Below are positions 1 to 10,200 of a stretch of 15,476 nt of DNA, one piece after another. Under the pieces are notes generated by a model, which saw nothing but the letters and a program-made list of their open reading frames with translations, did no database searches and had not been told where the DNA came from. Source of the DNA: Smittium mucronatum. Taxonomy: Eukaryota; Kickxellomycota; Harpellomycetes; Harpellales; Legeriomycetaceae. Every line of letters begins with the position of its first letter. Positions within the stretch are counted from its first letter, which is position 1. Location of the stretch: the NCBI GenBank assembly GCA_001953115.1, contig LSSL01005789.1:1-15476 (forward strand), given 5' to 3'. The position numbers were made by a program, and so were the translations under genes.

Positions 1-2776
1 TCAGTCCCGACACTGGGATGTACCGCACATCGCTCTTTGCAAACCCACACGTCACTAGGAATGGTGCTAGCTTCGTTCTGATTTCGTCGAACCGTTCTTT
101 CGACCACTGCGACTTCTCCATCTTGTTGACTGCCACAACAAGCGACTTGACTCCCAGCGACCTGACCAGCATTGCGTGTTCCCGCGTCTGTCCGTTCTTC
201 TCGAATCCTGACTCAAACGATCCTACTGTAGAATCAACCACCAGAATGGCCGCATCTGCCTGTGACGCTCCCGATATCATGTTTGGAATAAAGTCCCGAT
301 GTCCCGGCGCATCAAGCAGATTGAAAAATCTAGTCTTTGTCTGGAACGAACTCATTGCTACATCTATCGTCACTCCTCTAAATCCCCCAAAAAAAAGTTT
401 TTATAAAATATAAATTCATGATATTGAAATGGTAGCGTTGGAATTAAAATGTTTATTGTTACCTAGCCCGTTCAGTTTCATTTTCGTCAAGAACCCAGGC
501 GTATGCAAAAGAGCCCTTTCCAATTTTTTCCGAATCACGTTCAAATTTCTGCATGGTTCTGCTATTAACTTGTCCCAAATCGTACAGCAAACGGCCCATC
601 AATGTACTTTTTCCTGAATCAACATGCCCTATTTTTTTTAAAAAAAAAAAATAAGTCTAGTTCACTCTTTTTTTTTTCCAAATAATTTTTTTAAAAAAGA
701 GAGAGAGATACTTACCAACGACGACGAGATTGAGTTTCATTTCGCTGGGGTTCCGTTTTTTGTATTCTGAAATGACATTTATTTTTTTAGAAGATTGTGG
801 TGGTGGATTAGCAGATTCGAAGTTGTTCAAACCGTCCTTATTTTCATCCAACTTTAACCCACCCATTCCAAAATCAGCTACATATACAATTATTATTTAT
901 AAAAAAAAAAGGGCATCCATTGCATCAAATTAAATCCAAAAAAAGGATAAACAAAATAAAAACAAAAGATTTTATTAAAGAAAAGATAGGATAAAAGAGA
1001 GAGAGGATTAAATCTTACTGGAAACGTCAGAGCCACCACCACCCGGGTTCGGTTTAGTCGCATTGAATCCGCTATTTTGGGCTAAAAATACAATATCGTC
1101 AGGACTATTAGTATTGAATGCAAACAATTGTTGCATTGTAGTGGTTGGATTGTTTTTGGGTTTACCAACAGAATCCTTCTTTTTTCCAGAATCCAGAGTA
1201 ACTTTACTGGTTTTTGGGCCTTTGGTTTCGGTTTTTAGGGGCTTCTCAGGAACAACCTTCTTTTTGGAAGAACCTAAATCAACAATCAAAAAAGTCAGAT
1301 CGTCATCTAATCCCTTTTGTTTATTTAATGAGAGTGGGATGTGGTTTGGGTCAGGACGGGGGTGGGGTGGCTCATGACGTACCAGCTCATTTGGTTTTAT
1401 ATTTTCTTCATAAAAAGTTTCTATAAAAGACTGATCATCGTGATCTTCATATGATCCAAAAGCAAAAGAGTAAAAATCAGACTCTTGAGCTGATAGTTTG
1501 TATGGCTTATTTGACTCCTCTAAATCATTAGCCAGTGGCAAGTTTGAAGTTACTATTCGTTCAGATCTTGATGTCTCTGGACGCTTATTGAGAGGCTTTC
1601 CAATTATAGAACTCAAATCTATTTTAGACTTTGCAGGACCACTTACATTTAATGAAGATAAACTAGAGAGTAGCGTAGGCGCAGAACTATCCTTTAGGGG
1701 ATGGATAGCTTTTGGATCGTTAGGACCGGATTTATTTAGCTTCAAAGCAGACAGAGCAGCACTAATAGTTAATGATTTTTGGGGTGATGGGCCTTTTAAA
1801 TTCAGACGGATATCGGAATTGCCAATAGAGCCCGATTTGCTTTTGCTTGCAGGGAATTTGAGACCTTTAAGGCTAGAAAGCATAGAAGAAGCTGGATTTG
1901 ATGCAGTGACGGAAGATTTGATTTCAGTTGAGGAAATATCGGGGATATTCTGAGGTTCATCTTTTTATTTTTTTAGACAAAAGAATTAGTATTTCTTTTT
2001 TGTATTTCAGGAATTTCAGAGGCCATGACCACGACCACCAAATACCTCCATCCGCCCTTGACCCAATTTATAAAAAAGGTTGCTTTTTTTTATTAGCTTT
2101 TCATGGTATTGATTAAAGCAGCAATAACCAAGAACTCCCTTTTATAGGGACACACCTCAGATCATAAATGATGAATAAAATATAAAAAAAGAAATTACTA
2201 ACCTTGTTGTAGTACAATATTGTGTGTTTCTAAAGAGGGGGAGGAGGGTGATGACGGGGGATTAAAAATATGAAAAAGAGGAATAAAAAAAAATATGGAA
2301 ATAGAAAATTACTGCAGATATAGGATAAAGATTTCGCCTGGTCGAAAAAGTAGTACCACAAAGTATCCTTGATCTCTTTATCAGAAACTTTACTGGTGGG
2401 ACCTAACTTTTGCTTGATGCTTTTCAGTCCAGAAGCGAGTTTCACTTTTTTTTTTTTTAATATAAAGATATTATTTTTTAAAGTACAAAAATTGAAAACT
2501 AAACATTAAAAAGGGAAAAAAAAGAATAGTACTCAAATCTTCTTCGGTCTTTTCGTATTCTTCTTCATAATTTTCGTCACTGTAAAGCTCTAAAGTATTA
2601 ATTGAGGTACCGATTCAAAAGAGGATAAAAAAATTTTTGTAGAGAGGATGGAAGGAGATGGAGAGGAGGTGGGGGAAGTTTTTTTTTTTGGAAAATATAT
2701 AAAATACAAACAAGAGGGGTTGAAGGGCTGTACCTTCGTCTAAATCAATGTTCCGGACCGCTCTATGCCTCGACAT
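1..2776 (-). CDS. HBS1: HBS1-type ribosome-rescue GTPase, eight exons seen, 3' end outside the window
   Basis: Hbs1 with Dom34/Pelota loads on stalled ribosomes in the cytosol and triggers subunit release and no-go/nonstop mRNA decay. Exons read from phase and motifs: 2776-2734, 2589-2533, 2444-2313, 2229-2203, 1960-1019, 877-716, 628-463 and 377-1, giving 635 codons before the edge. The start [14 protein letters not shown] is typical of the family. Residues 34-86 form the HBS1 N-terminal domain ([16 protein letters not shown]). Residues 87-400 are a low-complexity linker with SPDDIV near its end. The G domain starts near 440: P-loop GHVDSGKST 455-463, G2 ERARGVTID 507-515, G3 DAPGH 532-536, G4 NKME 594-597 and G5 SGL 633-635. 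Domains II and III lie beyond position 1. Donors are GTAAGT-like; introns are 83-242 nt. The G4 Glu is unusual. Identity is very secure; the exon 4/5 junction is the least certain. Confidence 0.96.
1019..1960 (-). other. HBS1: Large symmetric linker exon of HBS1 (possible SKI7-type cassette)
   Basis: This exon of 942 nt (314 codons) has phase-1 junctions on both sides, so joining exon 4 (end 2203) straight to exon 6 (start 877) keeps the frame. It encodes the disordered linker between the N-terminal domain and the GTPase. The linker is rich in Ser, Lys and Pro, with leucine motifs such as [19 protein letters not shown] and [12 protein letters not shown], an acidic-aromatic patch ([16 protein letters not shown]), and a conserved-looking [16 protein letters not shown] near the end followed by GGGG. 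Its donor is GTAAGATT (1018-1011). The acceptor chosen is AAAAAG at 1962-1961; a CAG acceptor five codons downstream would need a different upstream phase. Confidence 0.75.
1961..2202 (-). other. HBS1 intron 4, longest intron of the gene, with a possible extra small exon
   Basis: This 242-nt intron is inferred from phase: exon 4 ends QQ+G and exon 5 begins AT GAA CCT. It has the donor GTTAGT and a branch-like TACTAATTC about 25 nt before the acceptor. Its middle (about 2000-2060) is richer in G+C than the other introns. That part also has an upstream branch-like GCTAAT, an acceptor-like GGGTCAAG and several GT donors, so a micro-exon here cannot be excluded. Confidence 0.5.
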
Positions 2777-2927
2777 TTTCGTAAGCTTAGAGCACCTTTT
2801 TAAAGATCGTCTATTTTGGGGGAAAAGTGAAAAAAAAGCAGAAAAGATGGAATTTTAAGAGTTGGAAATATAAAGATGGAATTATAAACTCTACACTTTT
2901 TAGATATATTTGAGTATAAGACATCTG

Positions 2928-3160
2928 CCAATGAAAATAGGCAGAATCTAGAAACTAAACTCCACTCGCCAAAAAACTAACGCTTTTCTATTACAGATTA
3001 CTGAAAGACTCGTTTCAATTGGTCAGTATATACGTCCACTGCTGTCGAAAATTTAATAGCCCGTTCTATCCATTGGCTGTAAATGAATCCATGCCATTAA
3101 TTACGGACTTCAGTATAGATTTTAACCAATGAAAGAGTGTTTTAATTTGTATGGAATTGG
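2928..3160. promoter_or_regulatory. Cluster of CCAAT boxes upstream of HBS1
   Basis: Five CCAAT pentamers (either orientation) lie 152-384 bp upstream of the HBS1 start: 2928-2932 (+), 3018-3022 (-), 3072-3076 (-), 3126-3130 (+) and 3156-3160 (-). Three successive ones are spaced exactly 54 bp apart. CCAAT is the site of the NF-Y/HAP complex in fungi and other eukaryotes. That they act on HBS1 is inference from position. No clear TATA box was seen for this gene. Confidence 0.45.
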
Positions 3161-3396
3161 CCGCATTTCCAAAAAGCACTAAAAAATTCTCGATCGATTC
3201 GGGAAACTTTATACGACGAATTTGTTTTTTTTATACTCCAAGAGTTGGTTATCCTTTAAGTTTATAGATATTAAGCTTCCCGCTCAGTCAAGCGAAAAAT
3301 AATCTATAGAATGCTTCCACTGATACCAAATTCTTCTTTTATAAAGATGAGAAAGCTCTACTATTTGCTGAATCACAGGCTTCAATTCATTCTCAA

Positions 3397-3417
3397 CTCT
3401 CTCTCTCTCTCTCTCTC
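3397..3417. repeat. CT dinucleotide microsatellite
   Basis: An uninterrupted run of about 10.5 CT units lies 620 bp upstream of the HBS1 start. Pyrimidine tracts are common in fungal upstream regions, but no function can be assigned. Confidence 0.9.
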
Positions 3418-4277
3418 ATATTTTGGGAGATAGAAAAGATATACTGTAGTTTGTTTTTTTTCCGAACTAAAGTTTCATAACTGTAAATGATACATTAACT
3501 CGTCAATGCACCGTTCTTGAAAAGGCTCAATTATCCGGTTATATCTTATCTCCCCAAAACATGATTACAACTAACTAATGACCCGCAATTGCGCTAGGTG
3601 CTTTGTGATGGACGCGTAGACAAGAGCCGTTACCACCTAATTTTCTAACAAATCTTTGCAGAAAGAAATAACAATATGCTGGCATCCTTCCTCCAGTAAA
3701 GAGTATATTCACCAACTTAATATTGCTCTAAAAATAATAATAAAATGCCATCACTCCAATAGGCTGGATTTTAAATGAAACTAACACTTCTATTTGCTTT
3801 GAGACTCTAAACACATTTGATTTACGATTTTTTGGTCCTCAGATGACGATTAAGATCCATATGTGGATTTGATCTGATTTAATTAACAGTAAACTTTGTT
3901 AATTGTTAATAATTTTATTGAATAAAAATTCAATTAACAGAAATGTCGATAAGCCACTGGACATTTTCATTATATCCAATTATTTATGTCCAATATTTCT
4001 AAATGGGGATTTCATTTATTTTTGAGAAAAGACAAATTTTGTTTTTTTTATTCAAGTCTAAATCCGATTGAGATCATTACAGCTCCAAGATGATATTTCC
4101 AAAAAAAAACTAAATATATGAACATGATTTTAATTGAACCAATTATATCGAGATTTGGAGCTGCTAGAGCAGTAATGGGATATTGAACGAATTTTTTTTT
4201 GAAATTTTTTTGCTTTTTTTAATTTTTTTTTAATTTTGGTATTTGTAACTTTTGACTTGTATATAAATTTTCAGAAA

Positions 4278-4292
4278 AATAATAATAATAAT
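4278..4292. repeat. AAT trinucleotide repeat, 5 units
   Basis: Five perfect AAT units lie in the AT-rich region, a simple microsatellite. Confidence 0.85.
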
Positions 4293-5325
4293 TCTGTGAT
4301 GTTCTCTAAATATTTTATTAGAAATTTTTAATCTGATCATTGCCTTTAAATTTTTAAAAATGTCAACTTATACGGTGGAAATGTACTGATTTGCTTTAAA
4401 TATCAAGTCATCAAGCATTATACTTTTATTATAATACAAACTGTTTGTTAATAGGGCTTATCAATAATAAATGAATGCATAGAGCTGAATGACATTCAAG
4501 TGTTTAAATCTAAAATTGCCGAACCAAGTTCAATATAATTCAATTTTGGTTATATTAAAAAATAATTGTGTCCTATTAGAAAAATAATGATAAAAATCTA
4601 TGCTCTATTGTTCTTTTTGTTTTAAATTTGGTAAATATTTTAAATAAAGCTTTTCTTAACCGTTTTACACTTTAAATAATCCAGATTAGACCCAAAACTA
4701 TCTAGATTTTATTTATTATTTTCAATTTCCGATTTCGTCAATATAGCTTATTTTATATCTCCAGAATGGATAGAACAATACATTGCTCATATTATATTAC
4801 AATAAAATTCCGTGATACAAAAAAAAAAATTCTCATATTATAATAAAAAAATTAAATACAAGGAGAAAAAAAATACTACTGAAATGTTTTAATTTTTACA
4901 AAAATACACTCTATAATAGATTTATCAATGTTTATTATTGAAATAAAAACTACCTTTTTTTGTGGTAAAGATTTACTATTTCGCTTTGAAAATATAATAG
5001 ATATTTTGCCTTAATTTTTTATTTATAACGACAATTCCCCTTAATTTCTTTTTAAAAAAAATATCCCTGAATATCTTTTTAGCCCTTTAAAAAAAATATC
5101 AGAGTTATTGCTTAATGTTTTAATAATTAGCCGATGTCGGATTCTGAAATACAAACATAGACTACTAAATTCATTTGTCCGATAATTTTATGAAATTTTG
5201 AAAATCCTAATACATACATTAAAAAATATAATTATTTTGAAATTAATTTATCAATCTCTTAATCGCTAGGTTTATATTTAAATAACATATTTTCAACTAA
5301 AATAAATCGCATTTAGAATTCTATT

Positions 5326-5349
5326 AAGAATAAGAATAAGAATAAGAAT
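5326..5349. repeat. AAGAAT hexanucleotide repeat, 4 units
   Basis: Four perfect head-to-tail copies of AAGAAT run into AATAAAT. This is a simple microsatellite in the AT-rich region. Confidence 0.9.
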
Positions 5350-6271
5350 AATAAATATTTTTAAATTTTCAACTTTACCATTTCTATTTCCGGGTTTTCG
5401 TATTATTATTGATTGTGTATATTGGTTATATCAACTGGTTTAAAGTATTAATCTATCCAAAAATATGAAATAATTAATTTTCTAGTGATAGTACTAACTA
5501 AAAATATATTTCAAATATGCAAAATTAGCACTGAAAGAGCTAAATGAACTTTAAAACGAGCATGGATATAATTAGTTATATATTTATTTCTTAATATATA
5601 TTTTATTGACTAAATAAATTATCATTTCAAGTCTAAAATCGAAATATATTATTTCCTAGAGACTCAACTATATTTTATCTTTATATTCTGTCTGATAAAA
5701 TACAAGTAATAAGAAATTATTTTTTATTTATTTCTGGATCCTTTTATTTATGGATTAAATTTTATTTATTCACTAAATAAATATTTTTTTATGAGAATAT
5801 TAGTTACACATACTTTTTATATATTATATTTGTTACAGATTGATAAAATTTTCAAAAATAAAAATCTTCTTATCCCCGTTTTTAATCTTTTCAAAATGAA
5901 AAAATTAATTTGATTAGTAATCTCTAAATAAAAAACTTCAATTCGAAATTTTATAAAAATAAAAATATTGTAGATAATAGGATAATGGGCTTTTTCTATA
6001 GAAGGAAAAATTAGAGGCATATTTCATCAACAGATCATAAGATTATTTGAATTGCTTACAGACTCAACCCCTAAATTTTCAGATTTTACATTTTATAGTT
6101 GTATTTAGGTTTAGAAATTTTTGGTTTTCTAATAAATTGTAAAATTTTCTATTTCATCCACTTTAATATATATATTAAAATAAAAAATTGGATTCAATGC
6201 TGAATTGAATTTATTAGATAATAATTCCAAACATGATGCTACACTTCTTCCGTTAACTAATTGAGAGTTAT

Positions 6272-6290
6272 AAATAAAATAAAATAAAAT
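6272..6290. repeat. AAAAT pentanucleotide repeat, 3 to 4 units
   Basis: Three perfect AAAAT units are preceded by a partial AAAT copy. Confidence 0.85.
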
Positions 6291-6977
6291 ACAATTTAAA
6301 TAATATAAAAAGTATTAACCAACTTCCAAGTTATAAATTAATTTGAAGAGTTACGAATAAATTGGGATATTATTAATTAATGACTGATTAATTCCTAAAT
6401 GAGTAATTTTATCTAGAAAAAAAACAACTTATTAAAAACAATAGATACATTTAATTTAATGTATTGATTTTTTAAGGTATTCAAGGATTCATTTTTTTTA
6501 TTGGGAACTTTTATGCTTATATGTACAAATTTATGATAAAATCTCTAATATTTATGGATAATTTACACGATAAATTTTTCAAAATTAAAATAAGGTTTAA
6601 ATCTAAAGAAATAAAAAAATAACAGTGCTATAAGAAAACTAGAAAAATATTCGCAATATAAAACATTTAAATATTTTATTTCACATTTTTAAAAAATAAG
6701 TATAGTGTGGTTTTATTGGTAAATTTTTTAATAATCACTTATATACAGTTAAATTATCCTCGTATTTCTTAAATTTTATTGGAAAAGGTGGTTATAAATC
6801 AAAATAATATTTATTTATTCCAGAAAAAAATAATTGTATAACCTAAATAATAATTTAATTTATTTAAAATCGCATCAGAAAAATTTTCCTTGCTCCGTAT
6901 AATTAACTTTTTTCTTTAACCAGAAATAAATTAAATTTCCGATTAAAAATTTTATGCACAAATAATATAAGTTTTAA

Positions 6978-7025
6978 AAATTTATGATGTTCAATATAAA
7001 TTTATGATGTTCAATATAAATTTAT
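6978..7025. repeat. Tandem duplication of a 20-bp unit
   Basis: The 20-base unit beginning TTTATGATGT and ending TCAATATAAA occurs at 6981-7000 and again, without change, at 7001-7020. A partial third copy (TTTAT) follows at 7021-7025. The perfect match suggests a recent duplication, probably by replication slippage. Confidence 0.95.
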
Positions 7026-7204
7026 ATTAGTTAAATATCAAATAAGTTTCTCTTTATTAAATTGTACCAAGTCAATATAAGAATAAAAATCTCCAGTAAG
7101 TATTAAGCCTTTGTATTGATCAAATACACATACAAAATATATGAGAAATGGTAAATATTTTTACTATCCTTTTTTTTCGAAAAATTTCTAAACCTAAATT
7201 TCAA

Positions 7205-7225
7205 AATAATAATAATAATAATAAT
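7205..7225. repeat. AAT trinucleotide repeat, 7 units
   Basis: Seven perfect AAT units form a simple microsatellite. Confidence 0.9.
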
Positions 7226-10200
7226 AAATTTAGTTCTTTTTTACAAAAAAATTCAAATAGAACGTTTTACAACCCAAAATTGAGCAAATTTATCTAGCAC
7301 ATTAAAAAAATATTAAAAGGTAAATATTTTATAAAAATAATAAAAGTCCTAAATAATGAAGCCTGAAATTAAATATTTTTTGAACTAACTTAATTAAAAA
7401 TAGTCTTTTATTATTCTTAGAGCCTCAATAATCCTATATATTCTAAATGAATTAATAAGATAATAGTGGCATGTGTTTCAATATAAAATAAATATATAAA
7501 TTTAAGAGAAAATGAAATTATTTTTAATTTTTCTAGGTTTTATAGATCCTAGAATAGATCTTTATTTATCGAAGATAAAATATTAAATAAATTTTAGATT
7601 ATATGAATAAATTGAAAGATAATAGATATAGGTATTTTAAAATACAGAATTTATCATTTAACGAATTTCCAAACATTAAACAACACCCTCACCCTCCGAT
7701 TTTTTCGAATTAAAAACCGTTATTTTTTGGATCTAACACACATTCTTTTAAAAAAATATTATTTTGTGAAAGAAGCTTTTTTTTCTAAAAGATTTGTGTA
7801 ATTCAAAAAATCAGTATCGAATTCCATTCAAGACTTAAGGAACAAATTTTCAAATTTTCAAAATTTTTTTGAACTAGAAAAAAAATATTTAATATGTTTT
7901 AAAAGAAAGTTCACTATTTTTTTTTCTAAAATATCTGCAGCATTTTAAATAAAAAAGAGGGAAAATATTGATCCTATTTAATAAAATCTTTCATTTATAC
8001 AATATTCAAAAATTTCAATTGCCAAAATAATAGAAATAGTAATTTTTCAAAAATTTCATTATTAGATTAAATATAAAGTAAAATTATAAAGATGAGTTAA
8101 AATAAATTTCATCAATTAGACTTGAATTTAATTATTTAAAATAAATTTCCACAGAGAATAGGGGTTTTAAAAATAAATTCTATTTAATAAAAAAATTGTT
8201 ATAAAATAATACTAAGTTCAATTTAAAATCAAATTAAAAAAGTTACATATATAGGAATATACGTATAGGGGTATGATTTATAGTTAGTTTTTTCATATCC
8301 AGAGCTATATTTTCATTGATATGGAAAAGATCGCACGCAGATATTTTTTTAAACTCTTATATCGCTGAAAATTTATCCAAATAAAATGTATTTATTAGAA
8401 ATCACTACCTGTTATATATATTATAGCTTAAGGACTTTTATAAATAAGTAAAATTTACGGACAGCAAATAATCACAAATAAAGGGAAGCTGTTTTTAATA
8501 AATAAGTTTTTATGTTATTAGAAAAAAATTGAAATAATCATAAAATAGACAATATTTTTTTAAACTAACTAGGTTTACTGTAATTTTTTTTTGATTATCA
8601 AAGATTATTTCCACCATAATAAAATCATTATTTTTATTTCAAATATCCGATATTTCGGTATTTTTACACTTAAAAAAGACAATTATTTCATTCTTTTTGC
8701 TCTTTGATCGATTATTGGACCAATCCACAAAGAAAACGTATATTTTTTTCTCACTTTTATGTGAACAATTAGTATAAATTTCCAATTAATCATTTTTAAT
8801 AAATGATCAGAGTTATCCAAGATATTCATTCTATTCCTCCACCCAAATTAATTATTATATTGATAATTCTTTTTAAAATTTCTTTGAAAATAAACTTCTG
8901 TTGTAAAAACTAATAAATATTAAAATGAATAAAAAATTAAAGCGATATAAGATATATTTTCTTAAAGCTCGATAATTTAATTTCCAATTAAAAAAAGCTT
9001 TCAAATATGGGTATAAATCTACAAGTACACATTTAACTTTCTAATTAAGAATTACCAAGAAAGCACGAATGAGTATTTATATCTCAGAAAAACCATTATG
9101 AATTTAAATTCAAAATCTTAGTTAATTTTTAAAACAAATTTTTTTTAGAGAATTTTCTCTTGTTTATAAAATAATTGGACGTTTGAATTTTGTGATTATA
9201 GCTTATTTTATTATCAAATTTTAATATTTTTTTTATCAAAATTATAAAAAAAAATAGAATATATGGTTTTTTAGGTATTGATTTCTTGAGATCCAGATAA
9301 GAAAAAATCTAAAAAATCACAATTAGATTTTAATTTGATTTAAACTTTTTATAAAAAAAAAAGAACTTTATATATATTTAAAGTATAATTTAATTTTTAG
9401 TATGGTATTTTCGAATTTTAAAAGTGACTAAAAATGGATAAATAAACGTTTATAAAATAATTTTTCATAGAAATACAATTTTACACTTTTTAAATCAACT
9501 TTGAAGTTTTTTTTTTTACAATAGCGCATATTTAAAGCTTAAAATTTTCAAAAAAAAATCATTATGTATTTTTATGAATTAGTTTAAATAAAGAGATTAT
9601 CTAAATATTATTTTATTATAATACCACTCCCATTTCTTATTATTTTAATAAAATTTGATTAGTCAACCAATGAGTACCATAATGATACTAATGCAGTTTT
9701 TTAAATTTCTAAAAAGCCACCAATTTTAACAAAATGTATATTAATTTAAATTTCATATTTAGTTGGTGCTATTACTTCGAATAATTTTTTTAAAAAAATG
9801 AACTAAATTATTAATTATTGAACCCAATTTTTTTAAATAAATATGGATACTTAAATTGAAATATTTTAATTATTATTGTTATTATTTAAAAAAATAATCT
9901 GTAAATTTAATTTAATTTTTATATATTTTAGAGAAAAAAACCAATTAAATTTATTAGTTAAAAAATATGATAATTCAAGCGATTTAAATTTAGATATCAA
10001 GTGACACATTAAAATAACGAAAACAAACCTATCGATTTAATTTCGAGTAGCATTATTTAGTTGTAAAATATTTTTGAAGCACATATGTAATCCAAATTTT
10101 TTTATGTTTATCAGAAAACTGGATAAAAATACTTTGATTAATGATGATTTAGCTGTATTCATTAATTTTATTGCCAATAAAAAAAAAAGGAATCATGGCA

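Noticed and set aside
18..413. Plus-strand open frame of 131 codons
   Set aside because: It lies antisense to HBS1 exon 8, whose minus-strand translation matches the conserved GTPase domain.
1498..1953. Plus-strand open frame of 151 codons
   Set aside because: It is antisense to the HBS1 linker exon and arises from codon bias on the other strand.
3570..3660. Short G+C-richer patch (GACCCGCAATTGCGCTAGG...) upstream of HBS1, considered as a tRNA or exon
   Set aside because: It has no B-box, no cloverleaf that I can draw, and only a short frame with no motif.
5817..6020. 67-codon minus-strand frame
   Set aside because: It has the same low-complexity AT-driven composition and no supporting signals.
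10100..10110. Match to the budding-yeast replication origin consensus (also at 15400-15410)
   Set aside because: The 11-base motif is expected often by chance in such AT-rich DNA and is specific to budding yeasts.
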